Shown here one piece after another: positions 1 through 6,559 of a stretch of DNA of 7,427 nucleotides (position 1 is the first letter of the stretch; each line of letters starts with the position of its first letter). The notes beneath the pieces were generated by a model. It worked only from the letters and a program-made list of their open reading frames with translations. It made no database searches and was not told the DNA's origin. A program made the position numbers and the translations under genes. The DNA comes from CBDUQI01 sp965369325 (GTDB lineage Bacteria > Pseudomonadota > Gammaproteobacteria > Steroidobacterales > JBCBZW01), in NCBI GenBank assembly GCA_965369325.1, contig CBDUQI010000254.1, positions 1 through 7,427 of the forward strand, read 5' to 3'.

Positions 1-842
1 GCCTGCAGCGGGTGCAGCGTTTGGGCCAGTCGCGGCAGATAGGCTTGATGCACCAATACCGTCTCTACGGCGTTGCAGGCGGAAGGGTAGCCACACTTGG
101 CGTCCAGCAGAATGCCGGCCGCCATGTCGGGCTGGGCGCTCTCATCCAGATACACGTGACACACCCCTTCGGCATGGCCAAGTACCGGGATGCGGGTGGC
201 ACGCTGAATGCTGCGGACCAGCTCGCTGGAGCCGCGCGGGATCACCAGATCGATGTGCTGGTCCTGCTCAAGCAGCTCGGCAACTGCGGCGCGACCTTCC
301 ACGCCGGTGACCGCGTTCGCATCGATGTCCGCGGCCGCCAGCGCATCACGCAGGCAGCCGACCAGCGCCGCATTCGAGTGCCGGGCTTCGGAGCCGCCCT
401 TGAGAATAACGGCGTTGCCGGAGCGGATCGCCAGCGAACCGATTTGGATCACCGCGTCCGGCCGGCTTTCGAAAATGATCAGCAGGACGCCGAGCGCACT
501 GCTCACCTGCTCAAGGACCAGCCCCTGATCCAGTTCGGTCTTGCGCCGCACCTTGCCCAGCGGGTCTGGTTGTGTCGCCAGTTGATGTACGCCTTCGATT
601 AGCGTGGCGAGCTTGGCTGGCGACAGTTCAAGACGTTCTAGTAGCGGGGCGGCCAGTTGTTGCTCGCGCGCCAGGTACAGGTCTTTTGTATTGGCGATAA
701 GCAGTTGCTCTTCGCGCGTGCTAAGCAATTGTGCCAATGCCTCGAGTGCGCGGGTGCGCTGCTGTGCGCTGGCGGTGCCCAGGCTGCGCTGCGCCTGGCG
801 GGCCGCCGCTGCCCGCATCGCGATGTTGGGCTGCCCACTCAT
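1..842 (-). CDS. proA: Glutamate-5-semialdehyde dehydrogenase (gamma-glutamyl phosphate reductase), C-terminus cut by window edge
   Basis: This enzyme reduces gamma-glutamyl phosphate to glutamate 5-semialdehyde with NADPH, the second step of cytoplasmic proline synthesis. I read 280 residues without a stop; the family is about 415-430 aa, so roughly the last third lies beyond position 1. Visible aldehyde-dehydrogenase-fold motifs are FESRPDA (about 124-130), SGNAVILKGG (141-150), IPRGSSELV (201-209), IPVLGHAEGVCHVY (218-231) and the catalytic cysteine C256 in YPSACNAVETVL. The start is ATG at 842-840. It overlaps the proB stop as ATGA and is preceded by a GGGGA Shine-Dalgarno-like run (854-850) at 7 nt. 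The tight overlap implies translational coupling behind proB. The wording of these motifs (FESRPDA, LGHAEGVCHVY, DAK..YP.ACNA.ET) matches the reductase domain of plant P5C synthetase better than E. coli ProA, which has YEARPN, TGGIGVCHIY and NAKTQRP. This comparison is from memory, not from an alignment. Confidence 0.95.
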   Translation of the reverse strand, partial: MSGQPNIAMRAAAARQAQRSLGTASAQQRTRALEALAQLLSTREEQLLIANTKDLYLAREQQLAAPLLERLELSPAKLATLIEGVHQLATQPDPLGKVRRKTELDQGLVLEQVSSALGVLLIIFESRPDAVIQIGSLAIRSGNAVILKGGSEARHSNAALVGCLRDALAAADIDANAVTGVEGRAAVAELLEQDQHIDLVIPRGSSELVRSIQRATRIPVLGHAEGVCHVYLDESAQPDMAAGILLDAKCGYPSACNAVETVLVHQAYLPRLAQTLHPLQ

Positions 843-1996
843 GCCTGGATCCCCAGCACCAGATGATCCCGGTGCACCAGCGCATGATGGTTGCGTGCAC
901 CGGCCGGGCGCTGCCCGCCGCACCAGGCGCGCGCGGTCGGTGCGTCGCAAAATACAATGCCTCGCCCCAGCACGGTGCCGGTGGTGTTACGCAGTTCTAC
1001 AACATCGCCACGGTCAAACTCGCCCAGGCAATCGGTCACGCCGGCCGCCAGTACCGATGCGCCCTGTTCGCTCACGGCATGGATGGCGCCGTCGTCCAGC
1101 ACCAATGCCCCGCGTGCACCCACGGCAAAGGCGATCCAGCGGCTGCGGGCATTGAGCGCCGTGCTGGCATGAAACCAGGTGCCAACATCTTCGCCGCCCA
1201 GCACGGCGGGCAGGGCAGTGGTGTCCAGGCCAGAGGCGATGACGGCGTGACAGCCTGCATGGGTCGCGATGCGCGCGGCCCGTACCTTGCTGCGCATGCC
1301 GCCGCGTCCGCGCGAGGAGCCCGCGCCGGAGAGCTCAAGCGATTGCTCGCCGGTGACTTCTTTTAGCAGCGAGGCGCCAGGCTCATCACGTGGGTTGCGA
1401 TCGTACACACCGTCGACGTCGGTTAGCAGCACCAGCAAATCGGCGCCCAGTTTGGCGGCGACTAGTGCAGAGAGCTTGTCGTTATCGCCAAACACCAGGT
1501 GGGTGTTGGGCTCGCTGGTAAAGGCCAACTCCTCGGTGGAGACAGCATCGTTCTCATTAATAATGGGTATCACGCCGTGGTGCTGCAGGGTCAGCAGCGT
1601 GCTGCGCAAATTCAGGTAGCGCCCGCGGTGTTCGAAATCGCCTTGATTCAGCAACACCTGCGCGCAGGTCAACCCCAGGCGCGAGAAACCCTCCTGGAAC
1701 AGGGTCATCAGGCGGGTCTGGCCCACGGCCGCGCAAGCCTGTCGGGCGTCCAGTTCCTGCGGGGTTTCGGTGTAGCCCAGCGCTTCGCGTCCCAGCCCCA
1801 CGGCGCCGGAGCTGACGATTAAGACGTCTCGTCCCTGGCGGCGCAGCGCGGCGGCAGCCTCGATAATGCAAAACAATCGCGCCAGCGCCGGATACCCGTC
1901 GTCGTGGATCAGCACATGCGTGCCTATCTTCAACACGACGCGTTGGGCGTCGCGCAGACTCTCGCGACCTGCCAGCGGCTTTTGCACAGCGTTCAT
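839..1996 (-). CDS. proB: Glutamate 5-kinase with C-terminal PUA domain
   Basis: The product phosphorylates L-glutamate to gamma-glutamyl phosphate using ATP, the committing and normally proline-inhibited step of proline synthesis. It is 385 aa, slightly longer than E. coli ProB (367). The amino-acid-kinase domain covers about 18-275: VVLKIGTH with K23, SSGAVGLG (62-69), PIINENDAVS (144-153), FGDNDKLSA (169-177), LLTDVDGVY (190-198) and GRGGMRSK (230-237). A PUA domain follows at about 288-378, including LVLDDGA, GV..CLGEFDRGDVV and a terminal VHRDHL like that of E. coli ProB. Relative to E. coli there is an extra loop of about 10 residues between the NEND and GDND motifs (154-168), where plant P5CS also has an insertion. 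ATG at 1996-1994 is chosen because an in-frame TAA sits 10-12 nt upstream. No Shine-Dalgarno is evident: the mRNA has CCCC directly before ATG and a palindrome before that. It is first in a proBA operon and overlaps proA by 4 nt. Confidence 0.96.
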   Translation of the reverse strand: MNAVQKPLAGRESLRDAQRVVLKIGTHVLIHDDGYPALARLFCIIEAAAALRRQGRDVLIVSSGAVGLGREALGYTETPQELDARQACAAVGQTRLMTLFQEGFSRLGLTCAQVLLNQGDFEHRGRYLNLRSTLLTLQHHGVIPIINENDAVSTEELAFTSEPNTHLVFGDNDKLSALVAAKLGADLLVLLTDVDGVYDRNPRDEPGASLLKEVTGEQSLELSGAGSSRGRGGMRSKVRAARIATHAGCHAVIASGLDTTALPAVLGGEDVGTWFHASTALNARSRWIAFAVGARGALVLDDGAIHAVSEQGASVLAAGVTDCLGEFDRGDVVELRNTTGTVLGRGIVFCDAPTARAWCGGQRPAGARNHHALVHRDHLVLGIQA

Positions 1997-2000
1997 GGGG

Positions 2001-2013
2001 CGCGATTATCGCG
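2001..2013. promoter_or_regulatory. Perfect 13-bp palindrome just upstream of proB start
   Basis: CGCGAT-T-ATCGCG is a perfect inverted repeat (6-bp arms around one base), 4 nt before the proB ATG, where a ribosome binding site would normally lie. In the proB mRNA it could form a 5-bp GC-rich stem with a UAA loop, hiding the ribosome entry region. As DNA it could be a repressor site. The symmetry is seen directly; any function is inference. Confidence 0.35.
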
Positions 2014-2110
2014 AGTAATGGGGAAGTTGTCGCCCCCTGCTCGGGTGGTCGCAGCGACGTGGTGCAGCGCGGCAAATTGACCTCGGAATTGGACAGAATC
2101 GGCGAAAGCT

Positions 2111-2191
2111 ATGAAAAACACCAACTTGTTGCGAACAGCTCCGCTTGCTCTGATGTGTGCGGTAGACTTGCCTCGCGCTGCGGCACGTTGA
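2111..2191 (+). other. Possible 26-codon small ORF with signal-peptide-like sequence
   Basis: An ATG at 2111 opens 26 codons reading MKNTNLLRTAPLALMCAV..., ending RAAAR then TGA (2189-2191). It has a basic N-region, a short hydrophobic stretch (APLALMCAV) and alanines near the end, as in a secretion signal. The upstream GGCGAAAG is at best a weak ribosome site. It could be a real leader or small peptide, the remnant of a lost exported protein gene, or chance. There is no homology support, and translation is doubtful. Confidence 0.2.
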
Positions 2192-2226
2192 AGCGAGTCC
2201 GTTGCGCTGCAGCATCGGGTCGAAAA

Positions 2227-2256
2227 TTGGCACCGACTGCGCGTTAATTCAATAAG
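2227..2256 (+). promoter_or_regulatory. Candidate sigma70 promoter for fadH
   Basis: TTGGCA at 2227-2232 matches the -35 consensus at 5 of 6 positions. AATAAG at 2251-2256 matches the -10 consensus at 4 of 6, with an 18-nt spacer. Transcription would begin near 2263, giving a short leader of about 17 nt that still contains the AGGA at 2270-2273. This was found by eye and is unscored. Confidence 0.35.
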
Positions 2257-2269
2257 AATCTGAACCAAC

Positions 2270-2273
2270 AGGA
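2270..2273 (+). promoter_or_regulatory. Shine-Dalgarno AGGA deciding the fadH start
   Basis: AGGA lies 6 nt before GTG at 2280 and 12 nt before ATG at 2286. The spacing favours the GTG, although homologous FadH proteins begin near either residue, so the ATG two codons in remains possible. Confidence 0.5.
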
Positions 2274-2279
2274 CAAGCC

Positions 2280-4316
2280 GTGCCCATGCATCCCAAGTAT
2301 CCGAACCTCCTGGCACCACTCGATCTCGGCCACACCCAACTACGCAACCGTGTGCTGATGGGCTCCATGCACACCGGCCTCGAGGACAAGCGCAAGCATC
2401 TACCGCGTCTGGCACGTTACTTTGCCGAGCGGGCGGCCGGCGGTGTGGGCTTAATCGTGACGGGCGGCTATGCGCCTAACACGGAGGGTTGGCTGGCGCC
2501 GTTCGCCTCGACGATGGCCAGCCGCTCGCAAGCGCGGCGCCATCGCCAGGTGACGGCGGCGGTGCACGAGAACGGCGGCAAAATCGCCATGCAGATTTTG
2601 CATTCGGGGCGTTATGGGTATCACCCGTTCGCAGTGTCGGCCTCGAAAATCCGCTCGCCGATCTCGCCTTTTACCCCGCGTGCGCTCACCCCACGTGGCA
2701 TCGAGCGGCAGATCAAGGCGTTTGCCCGGTGCGCGGCGCTCGCGCGTGAGGCGGGCTACGACGGTGTGGAGGTGATGGGGTCGGAAGGCTATTTGATTAA
2801 TCAGTTTCTGGTGGACCGCACCAACAAGCGTGCCGACGAGTGGGGCGGGGACTACGAGAACCGCATGCGTTTGCCGGTGGAGGTGCTCAGCCGGGTGCGC
2901 GAGGCGGTGGGGCCGGACTTTATCATCATCTATCGCCTGTCGATTATTGATCTGATCGAAGATGGTCAGCGGTGGCAAGAGATTGTGAAACTGGCGAAAG
3001 CGATCGAGGGCGCCGGCGCTAGCATTATTAACAGCGGCATTGGCTGGCACGAAGCGCGCGTGCCGACCATCGGCACCATGGTGCCCCGCGCGGCGTTTAC
3101 CTGGGTCACCGAAAAACTCAAACACGAAGTCAGCGTGCCGCTGTGTACCAGCAATCGCATCAATGATCCGGGGGTGGCCGAAGAGGTGTTGGCGCAAGGG
3201 CATGCGGATATGGTCTCCATGGCCCGTCCGTTCCTGGCGGACGCGGATTTCGTCAACAAAACCGCGCAGGGCCGGGAGGATGAGATCAACACCTGCATTG
3301 CCTGCAATCAGGCCTGTCTGGATCATACTTTTGCCCGTCAGATATCCACTTGCCTGGTGAACCCCCGGGCCTGTTACGAGACCGAACTGAACTACGTGCA
3401 AGTCACGCAGGCGCGAGGCTATGCCGTGGTCGGGGCAGGGCCGGCCGGGCTGGCTTGCGCGACGGTGCTGGCGGCGCGTGGGCATCGCGTCAGCCTGTAC
3501 GAGGCGGCCGATGAAATCGGCGGCCAGTTCAATATGGCCAAGCGGGTGCCGGGTAAGGAGGAGTTCTTCGAGACCTTGCGCTATTACCGGCGGATGTTGG
3601 AGAAAACCGGCGTCGAGGTGCATCTTGGCCAGTCGGTGGACGCTGCCGGGCTGCTGTCTGGAAATTTCGATGCCGTGATTCTGGCGACTGGTGTGACCCC
3701 GCGAATCCCACAGATCGAGGGCATCGACCACCCGATGGCACTGTCCTACATTGACGTGCTTAAACATCAGGTGCCGGTGGGAGCGCGCGTGGCGATCATT
3801 GGCGCGGGCGGCATCGGGTTTGATGTGGCGGAGTATCTGGCCCACGAGGGCGAGTCGCCCAGCCTCAATCGCGAGGCGTTCATGCGCGAGTGGGGCGTTG
3901 GTGACCCCTCGCAGGTGCGCGGTGGCATCGTGGCCAGCGGCCCACAACCGGCGCCATCGCCGCGCGAGATATTTTTGTGTCAGCGTAAAACCACCAAGCA
4001 CGGCGCGGGCCTGGGCAAAACCACCGGTTGGATTCATCGCGCGTCGCTGCGGATGAAACGCGTACAGATGGTGGGCGGGGTGAACTACGAGCGCATTGAT
4101 GAGCGAGGTTTGCACGTCAGCGTGGATGGCAACGCGGATTTGCTCGAGGTGGATAACGTGATTGTCTGTGCCGGGCAAAACCCGCAGCGTGAATTGCAGG
4201 CGCAGTTGCAAGTGGGCGGTGCACAGGTGTATTTGATCGGCGGCGCCGATGTGGCAGCGGAGCTGGATGCCAAGCGCGCGATTAAGCAAGGCTCAACCCT
4301 GGCGAGCACGCTGTAG
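2280..4316 (+). CDS. fadH: NADPH-dependent 2,4-dienoyl-CoA reductase
   Basis: In E. coli this enzyme reduces the 2,4-dienoyl-CoA intermediates that arise when unsaturated fatty acids with even-numbered double bonds pass through beta-oxidation. Electrons flow NADPH to FAD to 4Fe-4S to FMN to substrate. The product is 678 aa against 672 in E. coli. Domains in order: an Old Yellow Enzyme-type TIM barrel (about 8-375) with RNRVLMGSMHTGLE near the N-terminus, catalytic Y171 in GSEGYLINQF and H257 in GIGWHEAR (equivalents of E. coli Y166 and H252); cluster cysteines C339, C342, C346 and C358 in CIACNQAC...STC; an FAD-binding VVGAGPAGLA (383-392); an NADPH-binding IIGAGGIG (506-513); and a C-terminal VCAGQNP with GGADVAAELDAKRAI. 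All key residues are present, so it looks active. GTG is preferred as start because of AGGA spacing. It is followed after 37 nt by a PLP enzyme gene, probably in the same transcript. The related trimethylamine/dimethylamine dehydrogenases were considered, but GSMHTGLE and NQACLDHTF are FadH signatures. Confidence 0.95.
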   Translation: MPMHPKYPNLLAPLDLGHTQLRNRVLMGSMHTGLEDKRKHLPRLARYFAERAAGGVGLIVTGGYAPNTEGWLAPFASTMASRSQARRHRQVTAAVHENGGKIAMQILHSGRYGYHPFAVSASKIRSPISPFTPRALTPRGIERQIKAFARCAALAREAGYDGVEVMGSEGYLINQFLVDRTNKRADEWGGDYENRMRLPVEVLSRVREAVGPDFIIIYRLSIIDLIEDGQRWQEIVKLAKAIEGAGASIINSGIGWHEARVPTIGTMVPRAAFTWVTEKLKHEVSVPLCTSNRINDPGVAEEVLAQGHADMVSMARPFLADADFVNKTAQGREDEINTCIACNQACLDHTFARQISTCLVNPRACYETELNYVQVTQARGYAVVGAGPAGLACATVLAARGHRVSLYEAADEIGGQFNMAKRVPGKEEFFETLRYYRRMLEKTGVEVHLGQSVDAAGLLSGNFDAVILATGVTPRIPQIEGIDHPMALSYIDVLKHQVPVGARVAIIGAGGIGFDVAEYLAHEGESPSLNREAFMREWGVGDPSQVRGGIVASGPQPAPSPREIFLCQRKTTKHGAGLGKTTGWIHRASLRMKRVQMVGGVNYERIDERGLHVSVDGNADLLEVDNVIVCAGQNPQRELQAQLQVGGAQVYLIGGADVAAELDAKRAIKQGSTLASTL

Positions 4317-4353
4317 TGCAAAGTGCACGGCCAGACCTCCGGCGCTGCTCAGC

Positions 4354-5535
4354 ATGATTGATCTCAATCAGGTGCGCGCGGAGACTCGTGGCTGTGAGCG
4401 CCATATCCACTTTAACAACGCTGGCGCGGCGCTGATGCCGGTGTGCGTGGCGGACGCCTTGCACCAGTACCTGCACGATGAAGAGTTGGACGGCGGCTAC
4501 GAGACGGCGTTGGCCCGGGATGGCGAGCTTGAGCATTTTTACGATGCGTGTGCACGCCTGTTGAACTGCCATCGCGAGGAGATCGCGTACGTGGAGAACG
4601 CAACGCGTGCGTGGGACATGGCGTTCTACTCAATCCCGATGCGCGCCGGCCAGCACATTCTGACCACCATGAGTGAGTACGGCAGTAACGTCATTGCCTA
4701 CCAGCAACGGTGCCAACGCGATGGCGTGGAACTGGTGTTCGTGCCGGACGATGCGCACGGGCAGATTGATGTGCAGGCGCTGGCGCAACGGGTGAACCCG
4801 CAAACGGCGCTGATTTCGATCAGCCACATTCCAACCGGCGGCGGCCTGGTGAATCCGGCTGCCGAGGTGGGCGCGGTTGCGCGCGCGGCCGGCGTACCGT
4901 ATTTGCTGGACGCATGCCAGGCGGTCGGGCAAATTCCTCTGGACGTCGAGGCCATCGGTTGTGATTTTTTATGCGGCACCGGGCGCAAGTATTTGCGCGG
5001 CCCACGTGCGACCGGCTTTTTGTATGTGCGGCGCGAATGGATCACACGGCTCGAACCGCCGTTTGTTGACCAGCATGCGGCAGACCTCATTTCGCCTGAG
5101 CAGTATCGTTTGCGCGATGATGCGCGGCGCTTCGAAAACTGGGAGCAGAACTTTGCCGGCAAAGTCGGCCTGGGTATTGCGATTGATTACGCGCTGGCAC
5201 TGGGATTGGACAACATCCGTGACCGCGTCTACGCCCTGGCAGCGACGTTACGCCAGGCGCTTGGCGCAGTGCCCGGCATTGCCGTGACCGATCAGGGCGC
5301 CGAGCAATGTGGCATCGTGACATTTGTCAGTGCGGGCCAGCCGGCGGGCGCATTGAAGCAGGCACTGGCCGCGCACGGCATCGCCACCACCGTTTCTGAC
5401 GGCTCCGGGCCGCTGGTGTCGTTCAAGGCGCGCGGGCTGAGTGCGGTGCTAAGGGCGTCGGTGCATTACTACAACACCGAGCAGGAAGTGACCCGATTTG
5501 TTGAGGCCGTGCGCGCGCTCAACAAGATAGGCTGA
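4354..5535 (+). CDS. Class V aminotransferase-fold PLP-dependent enzyme, substrate unknown
   Basis: A 393-aa PLP enzyme of fold type I, class V (the superfamily of cysteine desulfurases, isopenicillin-N epimerase, kynureninase and the ergothioneine C-S lyase EgtE). Visible motifs are HFNNAGAALMP (19-29), ENATRAWDMAF (81-91), MSEYGSN (106-112), ISHIPTGGGLVNPAAEVG (156-173), LLDACQAVGQ (184-193) with D186 for the pyridine nitrogen and Q189, and the Schiff-base lysine K212 in GTGRKYLRGPRATGFLYV. The C-terminal lobe ends with RASVHYYNTEQEV. I see no RxGHHC-type catalytic-cysteine loop, so it is not a standard SufS/CsdA desulfurase. The GGY near 47-49 and RKYLRGPRATG resemble EgtE and epimerase-like members, which suggests a beta-lyase or epimerase, but this is inference. 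The ATG at 4354 is chosen because homology to class V enzymes begins right after it; an in-frame ATG at 4249 would overlap fadH by 68 nt. There is no clear Shine-Dalgarno. It follows fadH by 37 nt with no terminator between and likely shares its transcript. Confidence 0.85.
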   Translation: MIDLNQVRAETRGCERHIHFNNAGAALMPVCVADALHQYLHDEELDGGYETALARDGELEHFYDACARLLNCHREEIAYVENATRAWDMAFYSIPMRAGQHILTTMSEYGSNVIAYQQRCQRDGVELVFVPDDAHGQIDVQALAQRVNPQTALISISHIPTGGGLVNPAAEVGAVARAAGVPYLLDACQAVGQIPLDVEAIGCDFLCGTGRKYLRGPRATGFLYVRREWITRLEPPFVDQHAADLISPEQYRLRDDARRFENWEQNFAGKVGLGIAIDYALALGLDNIRDRVYALAATLRQALGAVPGIAVTDQGAEQCGIVTFVSAGQPAGALKQALAAHGIATTVSDGSGPLVSFKARGLSAVLRASVHYYNTEQEVTRFVEAVRALNKIG

Positions 5536-5537
5536 TG

Positions 5538-6416
5538 TCAGAGCTCGCCACGGGCTTCCTCATGAATCCAGTCGCGGAACAGCCGAATGTTCTCATTGGC
5601 CAGTGCGCCGTCACGATAGGTCAGAAAGTAACCGTAGTGGGGCAGGGCAGTGCTGGAGATAGGAATCAGCCGGCCCGCCTCCATCTCGCCATCGAGCAGC
5701 GAGTCGGTCAACGCAATACCCTGATCGTTCATCACCGCCTGTACTCGGACGTTAGGATCGGGGATCACCAGCGCGTCGCGCACCGGGTTATACGTTAGCC
5801 CGGCCTCTTTGTGCCAGTCCTGCCAGGCCACACTTTGCTCGTTGTCGTGCAGCAGCGGCATGCTCGCGAGTGCCTGCTCGAGTCCCATCAGGCTCACCCG
5901 TCGATGGGTGCCAGGCCCGGCCGTCGGTCGGCTGGGGAGCGCCAACAGGGGCTCGACGTTTAACCCCGGCCAATGGCCCTTACCCCAGCGGATCGCCAGA
6001 TTGATGTTGTCGGCATGAAGGTGCTCAAGGTTGACCGAGGACTGTAGTCGCAGGCCGACTTCTGGGTACCGCTCGATAAACCTCATCAGCCTGGGCGAGA
6101 GCCAGCGGGAGGCGAAGTAGGTGGAGGCGCCCACAGTGATCAGGTTCAGATCGTGCTCACGCAGGCTGGTGATTTCCCGGTCCAGTGAGCCGAAACTGAT
6201 TTGTACCGTTTGCCAGAGTCGTGCGCCTTTGTCGGTCAGGGTGATGCGACGGTTGCGCCGATCAAACACACGAAACCCCAGCGCTTGCTCCAACTGATTG
6301 ATTTGGTAGCTGATCGCGCCCTTGGTGCGGTTAAGTTCTTTCGCTGCCGCGGTAAAGCTCAGGTGGCGGGCCACAACATCGAACAGGCGCAGCTGATTGT
6401 AGGCGTTGAAGGGCAT
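5538..6416 (-). CDS. LysR-family transcriptional regulator, GcvA-like
   Basis: A 292-aa LysR-type regulator, the usual length. The N-terminal winged helix-turn-helix spans about 5-65 (LRLFDVVARHLSFTAAAKEL, then TKGAISYQINQLEQALG and FDRRNRRITLTDKG). The effector-binding domain occupies about 90-290 and holds WLSPRL, LAIRWGKGHWPGL, PLLHD, W.DWH and VMNDQGIALTDSLL, a pattern seen in GcvA-like regulators of amino-acid and one-carbon metabolism. It is transcribed away from the mttB-like gene across 143 AT-rich nt, the standard layout for a LysR regulator and its target. It meets the PLP gene tail-to-tail with 2 nt between stop codons. ATG at 6416-6414 is preferred because the typical LysR start precedes the helix by a few residues; no strong Shine-Dalgarno is seen. 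The stretch at about 161-173 (SRPTAGPGTHRRV) departs from the usual ..P.CSP.L.. wording, which may be divergence. Self-repression and ligand-dependent activation of the mttB-like gene are inferred. Confidence 0.93.
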   Translation of the reverse strand: MPFNAYNQLRLFDVVARHLSFTAAAKELNRTKGAISYQINQLEQALGFRVFDRRNRRITLTDKGARLWQTVQISFGSLDREITSLREHDLNLITVGASTYFASRWLSPRLMRFIERYPEVGLRLQSSVNLEHLHADNINLAIRWGKGHWPGLNVEPLLALPSRPTAGPGTHRRVSLMGLEQALASMPLLHDNEQSVAWQDWHKEAGLTYNPVRDALVIPDPNVRVQAVMNDQGIALTDSLLDGEMEAGRLIPISSTALPHYGYFLTYRDGALANENIRLFRDWIHEEARGEL

Positions 6417-6434
6417 TTTTCAAAAGTACAAATT

Positions 6435-6446
6435 ATTTGAACAAAT
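6435..6446. promoter_or_regulatory. Inverted repeat ATTTG-AA-CAAAT near the LysR start
   Basis: These are perfect 5-bp arms around AA. A further CAAAT at 6429-6433 pairs equally well with the left arm, giving CAAAT-T-ATTTG-AA-CAAAT over 6429-6446. Lying 13-30 nt upstream of the LysR start codon, it is placed where an autoregulatory site could block transcription. Such repeats can also occur by chance in AT-rich DNA. Confidence 0.3.
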
Positions 6447-6458
6447 GGTGAGAAATTT

Positions 6459-6477
6459 TTGATTGCGAATATATCAA
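6459..6477. promoter_or_regulatory. Candidate LysR operator TTGAT-N9-ATCAA
   Basis: Perfect 5-bp inverted arms separated by 9 nt lie in the middle of the divergent gap, about 82 nt before the mttB-like ATG. LysR-type regulators bind interrupted dyads of about this size, usually with a T-N11-A core. The symmetry here is T-N9-A, so the match to the classic core is loose. This is a candidate only. Confidence 0.4.
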
Positions 6478-6559
6478 TAATAACTGTATTTTTAAACTGT
6501 TACATCTAGGTATTCGTTTTTTGTCTGCTGCCCTTAGTCAAAAAATTTGAGAAATTCAC

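Larger units (their letters stand above)
1997..2279. other. Divergent intergenic region between proB and fadH
   Basis: These 283 nt separate two divergently transcribed units and must hold both promoters. On the proB side there is the palindrome at 2001-2013; I could not find a convincing minus-strand -35/-10 pair. In the middle is a 26-codon ORF with a signal-peptide look (2111-2191). On the fadH side there is a candidate sigma70 promoter (2227-2256) and a Shine-Dalgarno at 2270-2273. No tRNA cloverleaf, rRNA or riboswitch fold was recognised. Confidence 0.6.
6417..6559. promoter_or_regulatory. AT-rich divergent control region between the LysR and mttB-like genes
   Basis: This 143-nt gap is strikingly AT-rich against its GC-rich neighbours, with several A and T runs. 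It should contain the promoters of both divergent genes and the LysR operator. Two inverted repeats are visible (6435-6446 and 6459-6477). I could not settle on a single convincing -35/-10 pair for either direction. A GAGA at 6549-6552, 7 nt before the ATG, is the likely weak ribosome site of the mttB-like gene. Confidence 0.6.

Noticed and set aside
12..602. Plus-strand open frame of 196 codons opposite proA
   Set aside because: Antisense to a clear ProA reading frame; composition is typical of a codon-bias artefact and no domain is recognisable.
731..1366. Plus-strand open frame of 211 codons across the proA/proB junction
   Set aside because: Antisense to conserved ProB and the ProA start; alanine/glycine/arginine-rich shadow sequence.
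2451..4289. 612-codon open frame on the minus strand opposite fadH
   Set aside because: It is a shadow frame from GC-rich codon use. Its translation has no recognisable motifs, while the plus strand encodes a full FadH with all catalytic residues.
2280..4316. Trimethylamine or dimethylamine dehydrogenase instead of FadH, suggested by the nearby MttB-like gene
   Set aside because: The N-terminal GSMHTGLE, the Fe-S motif CIACNQACLDH and the conserved Tyr and His positions match FadH throughout.
4316..4328. Hairpin GTGCA-AAG-TGCAC at the fadH stop, possible terminator
   Set aside because: The stem is only 5 bp and no T-run follows, so it does not qualify as an intrinsic terminator between fadH and the PLP gene.
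4249..4353. Upstream in-frame extension of the PLP enzyme starting at ATG 4249
   Set aside because: It would overlap the fadH coding end by 68 nt, and the extra 35 residues do not look like class V enzyme sequence. ATG 4354 fits the family start.
5899..5939. Possible compensating frameshifts in the LysR gene (unusual residues about 161-173)
   Set aside because: Neither alternative frame gives a clearly better family match over this stretch and both flanks are in one frame, so divergence is the simpler reading.
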